Assembly: GCA_029582155.1 (NCBI GenBank)
Contig: CM055895.1
Coordinates: forward strand, 17,412,787-17,476,786
DNA length: 64,000 nt
From: Panopea generosa
Lineage: Eukaryota; Mollusca; Bivalvia; Adapedonta; Hiatellidae
Direction: 5' to 3'
In this document: one piece after another, positions 56,895 through 64,000 of the stretch
How the letters are laid out: every line of letters starts with the position of its first letter
How positions within the stretch are numbered: the first letter of the stretch is position 1
Notes under the pieces: generated by a model
What the model was told of the DNA's origin: nothing
The model's database searches: none
Seen by the model: the letters and a program-made list of their open reading frames with translations, nothing else
Made by a program: the position numbers and the translations under genes

Positions 56895-58911
56895 AAGATG
56901 TCAGTTATTTCTCAGTCGAATTAATAAGAGCAGTTTTTTGTCCAGTTTATTACAAAGTACATTTTGCGGTGCTGATGACAAAAACATTTTAACCTCATTT
57001 TTCACTGAATACACAACAAAGAAATCATTAAACTCAAACCTACGTAACTGTTCATCTCCACCCCCATTTATGGTCACACTTGATCAATTTACACGCTTCA
57101 TACTTATACACATAAAAAACTGTAGGTGATGTGTAGGTAAATAAGTATAGTCATGTCTCGGAACGGAAGCGTATATAAATAGATTTAATTGATGAGTAAG
57201 TATGAATGCTATTTTTTTGTTCAATGTCATGAGATGATTATTTATTCACTTTTAACACCTAGGAAGGTAATGCACAAGGTGGAGTTAACATGTACGACAA
57301 ACAGTCATTTGGTGTGACACATTGTCAGAAGATTATAATCAATGTCAAGTGCTTGTCAATAACTCCAGGACGTTGACACAATCCAAACGAAGGGAGTTCA
57401 AATACTAACTGAATTAAATTTTCATCAGTAAAAAGAAATATAAAGTAGTTGGAATAACTGATTTCTTTAAAAAGGCAAAAAGACACATTTCTTTTAAATA
57501 CACACCAATACAATTATGTATATTGAATTAAATGACCTGGCATTAATATGATAACCTTTCATCTTACAACCTTTCATCAACCATGCAAGGTAAAAATCCA
57601 TGAGTTTTTGGATTCAACCCAACTTTAAATGGGACAATAATGAAGAAAGAAAGAATTGACAGCAATTATCCAATAATTTTTTTCAACTATTGATATGTTA
57701 TAGAAATCAAACGTTATCTACGATAAAAAGGATTTTTTTTTAATTGTAAAGCATACCAATTCAAGAATTCCTCTTTTTCATACAGATTTTTCCTTCTTCT
57801 CGAAATGGAATCAAAAACTTTTATAGGATATGGGTCAATAATTACATCACATACAATTTTACTTGAACAGCACATTTTCTTGCATGACAATTCCTACTTT
57901 ATTTATAAAATGTATACATGACAAATAAATTAATACATATTTTATGCAAATGTTCATGAACAAATACTGATTGTTAGGCGATACTGTCAATGACTACCGT
58001 TCATAAACCCTGAAATAATCCCATATGACAAATAAAATAAATAAGGGATTAAATGAATATTTGTGTGGTCATGTGCATGAGAATGAGTACAACCTTTGAC
58101 CTGCAAATATAATATGAAAAATGACGAGTGAACATGTCCACGTATACAAGCATACAAACTATATTTGATGTATTTGGTGACCTTGAATGAATGGAAACCT
58201 GAATTTAGCCTTGGACACCCACAGACATGTTTCAATCTTACACTTTTTACTAAATGCATTAATTTTCAAAAGCTTATAGATTTTTTCCTTCTTTCTGATA
58301 TATTGCTAAATATTATTAATTTAAAACAAAATTATAAATGTTGATGCAAACAGTATATAATACTGTATAAGAAAGTTAACATATAGAAGGCTGCTGTATT
58401 TTTTTTTAAATATAATTTAAAACAATCTATCATTATTTCCATAATTATTTGTTAAAACAAGAGCTCCTCTTTTCAATGTTATACAGATCTAATTTACTAC
58501 TGTAACAATTTTTTTTACATAAAAAAATGTCTTCCAGCCAAGTAACATCTTTTTTTTTTTTAATAACATAATATCTAAACATCATTCAACTCCTTTAAGA
58601 ATAAATGAATATGTTCTCCATATGTGTCAGATAATGAAGTATCGATGAAAGATGCAAGTTAATGAACAGCATTTATAAATGAAATAATATGAATTGGAAA
58701 ATAATTCTCAACTGGAAAACAAATTAAATAATGCTATATACAGTTTATTGCATTTTTTTTTTAACATTTCTATGAACACAAAACGGATTTCAAAATAAGC
58801 TTTGATTTCTACCCTTTCATATCACCACATAAAGAAATCACATAAGTTCAGCACAGATTGGCACATTTGAAGTAACTATGATGTATTTATTGTTCTAAGT
58901 CGCCCAAACAG
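56895..58911 (-). other. Downstream region, possible long 3' UTR of the DDIT4-like gene
   Basis: AT-rich sequence 3' of the stop codon at 58912 on the minus strand. Minus-strand AATAAA hexamers occur (plus tttatt), the nearest at 58885-58890, and others near 57900-58030. AUUUA-type motifs are frequent, but so is A/T overall, so transcript end and instability elements are unproven. Confidence 0.35.
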
Positions 58912-59310
58912 CTAGCATGAAGCTCTATATAATTTCTGCTTTTCTAATTTATATCCCAAGCAAAGCATCTTAGGGGAAGATCTATAAATAGAGTTCTTGA
59001 AGCAGCCGGTTAGTGTCATCATCATTTTCTTCACCGTGACCCAGTTCCGTGTGTCTTCTTGTAGCGTCAAATGAATCTCAAAAGTCGGAACAGTATTAGG
59101 GTCACACTGGGCTTTCACAAGTTCAGTGCAAGATGTTTTCTCTTGCAGGTGTATAGTCAGTGAGCATCCACGAACACCGCACGGCTCACTTTCTGACATT
59201 ATGAGAATATCACGTGCTACGCGCATTGTCAATCCACAAGGAATCAGTATTTCACACTTCAGCAGTCTTTCTCGGGCAAGTTTCAAACCTTCTTCAATGT
59301 GACAAGCAAT
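58912..59310 (-). CDS. DDIT4: DDIT4-like terminal exon
   Basis: The acceptor gttaattgtag is followed by 132 codons and TAG at 58914-58912. It starts IACHIEEGLKLARE, carries SEPCGVRGCSLTIHL and VPTFEIHLTL, and ends LYRASC. This exon holds most of the REDD1 fold. Confidence 0.9.
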   Translation of the reverse strand: MACHIEEGLKLARERLLKCEILIPCGLTMRVARDILIMSESEPCGVRGCSLTIHLQEKTSCTELVKAQCDPNTVPTFEIHLTLQEDTRNWVTVKKMMMTLTGCFKNSIYRSSPKMLCLGYKLEKQKLYRASC

Positions 59311-59783
59311 CTACAATTAACATATCACATTATGTATAGTTACAAGATTAAGTTGCATGTCTATAAACACACAATGTCATGAAATATGGATCTGACTCAA
59401 CTTCTTTAAGCCAAATAATTTAATCATGTTTACCACATACATATGAAAATAAAAAGGGTCGGGGCTGCATGAAAATTAGGGAGCGGGCAGGGATAATAAT
59501 CTAACAATTAGTTTATTATGGCCATAATGATGATTTTTTTAGACAGGTAACCAGAGCCTGCAAAATCGTCTAAAATTGCCATTTATGTAGTTCAATCCCT
59601 TAAAATTTTATTATGCCCCCTACAAAATCATGATATTTACCCCATAATTGCATAGCGATGGTTTTAGTACTAATTTTAATTATATTCTTTTTGATGAGTT
59701 ATAGATGTTTCTGTTATTATAAATAATCCACTGTTTCAAACAGTGAAATTGTGAAAAAATATTACTTTTTTTGTCCTTGCATA

Positions 59784-59818
<35 letters not shown>

Positions 59819-60802
59819 GACTTTATTCTTTTTTCTTAATGATCCAATAATATTTACTGGCGAACTGAGGTCAAAATATACAAATATGTAAGTAACTGCA
59901 TAAAATAAAAAGAAAATTTGTAAGACTGTAAATCAAAATGATATTTCATCTTGTGATCACCAAAAATGATATTCTCACAGGTGGCTATGACTTTTGGTTT
60001 TCAATTGATGAAATATAATTCGATCTTACACCAAAACGAACAAATATCCTCTATAGCACTAACCACAGTGGAAACTTACACACATATATATGACAGCCGA
60101 ATGATTAATTATTAAAACTTGGTCCTGCTTGTTTGGGTCACTCAGTGAATTATACCCACAAGTAACTTTCCATTGATGATGGATCGGTGCTGCAAGGTCA
60201 CACTACTTCCAAGTAACAGGAAACAATCAATAGCTAATATAAATCTTGTAAAGAATACCTTACAAGAGTGCTCATTTATTATTAAATTTATTAAATGAAT
60301 AAACAAAAAGTATATTATGTGAGCCTTTGGCCAAAAATAATATAATTTTTCTAACAAGTTTATTATTTTATGGGTGCATTACTCTCCTACACCGTAAAAT
60401 TTGTACATGTATGGAGCTATGCAAAGAATGTCCTATCTGCTCACTTTTGGCATGAAATATGGAACTTACTATTTGAATAAACAAGGGGTAAATTTAAACA
60501 AACTGTAATATTTCTTGTATAATAGCACAACTCTCTCACAATATGTATGTAGTGGCCAAATTATCTCTACCTCGTATCAATCCTGATGTTTTGGCCTGTA
60601 CAGAATTAATAAAGTTTTGAACAATAAAACTGGGAATTTCATTTATTTTTCAAAGTATCTTATTCACTAGGAGTTGGTAAAGGAACTATAACCAGAGTTA
60701 TACGACACTGCACAAAATGTGTTCTTACCTCCTTACACTTTGTCTGCTCTGCCGGATCATCAAAAGACCCATACCACACTTTGGGAGAAATAGGACCATT
60801 AT
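58912..60802 (-). CDS. DDIT4: DDIT4/REDD1-like stress-response protein, partial (last two exons)
   Basis: Two minus-strand exons, 60802-60729 and 59310-58912, join in phase 0 and give about 157 residues of the conserved REDD1 (RTP801) C-terminal domain. Seen: SFDDPAEQTKCKEIACH, ERLLKCEILIPCG, the hallmark SEPCGVRG, then DPNTVPTFEIHLTL and a final EKQKLYRASC. Vertebrate REDD1 carries EPCGLRG, DPSLVPTFQLTL and KKKLY at the matching places. Known: DDIT4, DDIT4L and fly Scylla/Charybde are short-lived cytosolic proteins induced by hypoxia, DNA damage, starvation and glucocorticoid or ATF4 signals; they reduce mTORC1 activity through TSC1/TSC2. Odd: there is no ATG in the upstream exon, which enters in phase 1, so at least one coding exon lies further up the minus strand and was not recognised before 64000. 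No stops or missing blocks, so the gene looks intact. DDIT4 cannot be told from DDIT4L here. Confidence 0.88.
59311..60728. other. DDIT4-like intron
   Basis: 1.4-kb AT-rich intron with a poly-A tract at about 59791-59816 on the plus strand. No repeats of the families above recognised. Confidence 0.6.
60729..60802 (-). CDS. DDIT4: DDIT4-like internal exon
   Basis: Acceptor gatatttgcag, 74 bases, donor gtaaga. It enters in phase 1 and gives NGPISPKVWYGSFDDPAEQT KCKE (split for length), ending in phase 0. The acidic DDP and following Cys correspond loosely to the LSDPEDEHLC part of vertebrate REDD1. Confidence 0.78.
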
Positions 60803-61625
60803 CTGCAAATATCAAATATTCATTCAAAAACAAATATAATGTAATGTGTCAGAAATAATATGTAGAACTCAGAAGGGCCATCCTTAATAAAAATAATATG
60901 TGTTTGCTGTTTGCTCAGACCCGTTACTTTTCATGTAGGTAGGTAGCAAATTCATTTTTTTTGTCAAATTTTGATTTTGCATAGTCATTTTAATGAAAAA
61001 TGGTCAGAAATCATGAAAAAAAATTAAATGCTTTCAGTCAATAAAAAGTTTGGGTAACTGCAATTTTGAGTGAGTAGGTAGGAGCATGGCAAACAAATTT
61101 TTTTTTAACGATGGCCTAGAGCTAGCTAGACTAGTTGTAACTGTTGGAAGTAATTATTTTCTCTCACAGCTAGCTACATGCACTTGTTTCTGTTGTGTGA
61201 TTATGTCACTGAAATTACTGCTTAAGTACTGAGATTAAGATAAGATCTAAATTGTTTGTGCAAATTCCCATTTAATACTACCACTTATAATTGATAAATT
61301 TAGCATGATTATTTTTTTTTTGGTAAATTACGGATGCCCATATAGAGAAATTGAAGGTAGAAATCTTACTGATGATAACCTTAATAAGTATTAAACTGCC
61401 CAAAATTGTCATTCAAGAATCAATATGTATAATGTGTCAGAAATAAAATGTACCGGTAGTTCTGAGTAGATTAGTAGCAGAGACTAGAAATAATTCTTTC
61501 TCAGAACCACATGCGGTCATCTCTGTTATGTAACTAAGTCACTGATACTACTGCTAAGTACTGACAGAGACATATAAACACATGTATTTAAGCCACTGGT
61601 ACTGAGATTAAGATAAGATATGTAT
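60803..61625. other. DDIT4-like upstream intron or flank
   Basis: No exon recognised. A minus-strand ATG frame ends at a gtaaga donor near 61366 with a phase that would fit the exon at 60802, but its peptide (MTILGSLILIKVII) is unlike any REDD1 N-terminus. Confidence 0.35.
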
Positions 61626-61630
61626 ACCGG

Positions 61631-61871
61631 TTATACCTTTACTCCATAGATATGTGTTTTCCTGCACCAATCACAGAAGGCTTTTGAAAACAGTGCAGGA
61701 AGAGTTTAGATTGCTCGTAACAAGCAATCTGAACACTTCCTGCACTGTTCTCCACTCTGTCAGTTAATATAAACATAATTCACCCAATAATTCAAAAACC
61801 TTCTATATTAGGTGTCCTAAAGCGTCTATATTAGAGGTGTCCAAAGGCGTCTATATGAAGTAAAGGGTTAA
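61631..61871. mobile_element. TTAA-type MITE with palindromic centre, copy 2
   Basis: Relative of 47922-48151. The right end taaagggttaa at 61861-61871 is intact; the left end (ttatacctttactcc) is decayed and has lost TTAA. The palindrome gaaaacagtgcagga...tcctgcactgttct is kept with a few mismatches. A short segment with ccaaaggcgtctat is duplicated near the right end. Confidence 0.75.
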
Positions 61872-63230
61872 TTAAACCTATTATCGCAAGTCTAAAACTT
61901 CATCAACCATGTAAATGATGACATCAATAATAAACAGTAATAGATTTACTTTATTGTCCCGAATAATCATTTCAAAAGTTATTTCTGGTAAAAAATACCT
62001 TTGAAAATGATAAACTCATGAAAAAACAGTGGTTATTTATGATATATGCCGTCAACCATTTCGATTTTTTTTAGTAGACATATATTACTGTGAATTGGCC
62101 ATTCAGATGGCCAGAAGTGTCATCAGGAAAAATACTGATACTGGATAAACTTTCAAATAAATATAAGCAAATCCTGTATGAAAAAAATATAATATAAAGA
62201 TTCAAATCAACATAAACAGTGAGTTTGTACACTTAAGAATTTGCACTGATTCTAGTTTTGCTAAAAAGAGAGTACAAAAATGTTGACCCCCTCCCAAGAA
62301 ATCTTACTTGTGTACAGTATTTTAAGTGCACCTATCCATTTCAATTGCCAAACTGTCCCCAGGTAGAAATTCTAAGAGCCCATGTTTATGATTCAACTTA
62401 TCCACCTTATGATTTTTTTTGGTATGGTATATTAGTCCACATTGAATTTCTTGGCACTTCTCTCCCGCCCCACCCCCACCCAAGACTTGATCACATACCA
62501 GGAAGGAATCTTTACTGACGATTCTCTTAATATTAAAGTACTAAACCACACTGCGACTATAACAGAATTCAGAATTATTACTGAGTTATAACTTATATTT
62601 GTCCTCGACTATCACGCCAAATTCAGAGACACAAATCCCCCTCCCCTGTTCTGAGATTTGGTTACTACTCTTACTTTTGACAGCAATTATACATGACTTA
62701 ACTACAGCTAGTGACATATAGAACTTTACATATTTCTGGCATACTGGATAAGGATATCTGCATTTTTACCGGGCTTAGATAATTTTAGCTCACCCTACGC
62801 CGAGATAAAATTATCTCACTGTGCCGTTGGAACCATCTAGATGGCGTAGCTTATAAAACAAATAATGTATATAATTTAATCAAACGTCTTATTAGCCTAT
62901 ATGAAAAAAGCTATCGTTGTAAAATCTATAATGATAAATAAGTTAAAAATTAAAATTCAATGTGCTCGGAATGCAAGAAAAAGAATCATTCTTGGCTTTT
63001 TCGGTTTGGATAGAAAATTATGTCCCTAAGGAATTTTCTATCCGAACCTCAAACCCATGTAAGATTCTTATAGTCTCTGCTACAGCACATTATTAAAGGG
63101 ATTATATTGGCATACCGGTACTACCATCAATTCAATTACCCAGCATGAAGATACACTTGTAACTTAGAGATATAGCATCTAAAGTGTAACTGCATAACCT
63201 CTTTATTACAAACATTTGGTTTCTGAAGCC
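61872..63230. other. Non-coding stretch
   Basis: No exon accepted. A plus-strand open frame at 62258-62518 (MLKREYKNVDPLPRNLTC) has no family features. Confidence 0.35.
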
Positions 63231-63234
63231 ACGT

Positions 63235-63425
63235 TTTTGTTTTTGTTGACATACACCATGTTCAACGAACCGCTTTCGGGTTTTCGATCAATCATCGGAT
63301 AACATCGTGAAGACTTGTTCCCAAACTCGTTTTCGAGGCTTTGTTCGGGAAGTATACAGAGTTCAATGTAAACATTGCGCAATACTTTATTGCGGGACGT
63401 ATTAAAGTTTTGGCCAATATTCAGT
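63235..63425 (-). promoter_or_regulatory. CpG-richer block with a C/EBP-type palindrome, possible DDIT4-like promoter or first exon
   Basis: This block has many more CpG dinucleotides than the surrounding sequence and contains ATTGCGCAAT at 63374-63383, the ideal C/EBP palindrome, and an ACGTG core (minus strand, about 63228-63234) as found in hypoxia-response elements. It lies 2.6 kb upstream of the first recognised DDIT4-like exon. Assignment as a promoter or 5' UTR exon is inference. Confidence 0.3.
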
Positions 63426-64000
63426 GACTGTTAATTTCATAACTTTCAAGTAAGTAAAGGTTATACATCAATACATAAGCATTATTTTGTGCTCACTGCT
63501 TACAGGAAAAGTCTGGATTATTAGTGTGTTTGTTTTACTTGCCAAGAGAAGTGGTGTCAATTTCATTGACTATTTATAACCAAATACATTAAATATTCAT
63601 TTGCACAGTTGTTTTTAAAAAAAGGGGGGGGGGTCATGATCATATGATAACCTGTGAGTGCAAGAGTTCATGGACGTACTGATTAAAAATGAAACAGTAA
63701 TATGCATGAAATAGGGGCCATCTCAATCAAATTTATTGCTGTCAAATCCATTCTCATGCTTTGTAACCTCAGATGAATTTTCAGTGACACAAGTTGAAAA
63801 CCTTTTAAAAGAGCGATTTTAATCCGTTTTTTTTACATGAAGTGTTTCAGACATTTGTCTTCTTTTATTGTCCCCTCATACGTTAGAATAGTCATTACGC
63901 ATTGGCTGCAAATGAAATGTTTTGGTCGTTTTTTAATTTTTCATATGCTCCCTGAACCAAAATTTATGAATGGACACAATGGAAATGGAAATAAACTCAC
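63426..64000. other. Window end, nothing recognised
   Basis: AT-rich sequence with a poly-G tract at about 63625-63632. No exon supported. Confidence 0.35.

Noticed and set aside
62258..62518. 86-codon plus-strand frame near the DDIT4-like gene
   Set aside because: No recognisable domain. It sits on the opposite strand within the presumed upstream intron.

Overview
The window looks like genomic DNA of a bivalve mollusc, or a close lophotrochozoan. It is AT-rich, coding sequence lies in short exons between GT and AG splice sites, and the rest is crowded with tRNA-headed SINEs, degenerate non-LTR retrotransposons, TTAA and TA miniature transposons, and very large minisatellites. No prokaryotic features were seen. 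Species assignment is inference.

Three kinds of gene are supported. (1) A plus-strand gene at about 22.7-43.9 kb, assembled here from seven exons, encodes an extracellular protein with two Ly6/uPAR-type three-finger domains (ten cysteines each), a Ser/Thr-rich stalk and a GPI-anchor-like hydrophobic tail. A minus-strand terminal exon at 736-978 encodes the second half of another three-finger domain plus a GPI-type tail, so the locus holds at least two such genes, here in opposite orientation. (2) A minus-strand mucin-like Ser/Thr-rich reading frame lies at 11.7-13.5 kb. It has 81-bp internal repeats and two apparent frame breaks. (3) The minus-strand 3' part of a DDIT4/REDD1-like gene (mTORC1 inhibitor family) lies at 58.9-60.8 kb. 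Its first coding exon was not found.

Layout: 1-1.0 kb, end of the minus three-finger gene. 1.0-10.3 kb, a 49-bp satellite with higher-order duplications. 11.2-13.5 kb, an orphan ORF and the mucin-like gene. 13.5-22.7 kb, SINEs, a broken reverse transcriptase, and a dispersed repeat that has produced two internal minisatellites. 22.7-43.9 kb, the two-domain gene, whose introns carry arrays of 38-42 bp and 14 bp units and two head-to-head LINE fragments. 44-58 kb, gene-poor DNA with LINE, SINE and MITE copies and bivalve-type dispersed repeats. 58.9-64 kb, the DDIT4-like gene and its upstream flank.

The most striking pattern is that several of the minisatellites end only about 40-145 bp upstream of three-finger-gene splice acceptors. 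Other notable points are the matching exon-phase modules of the two domains and a reverse-transcriptase catalytic box repeated four times in tandem.
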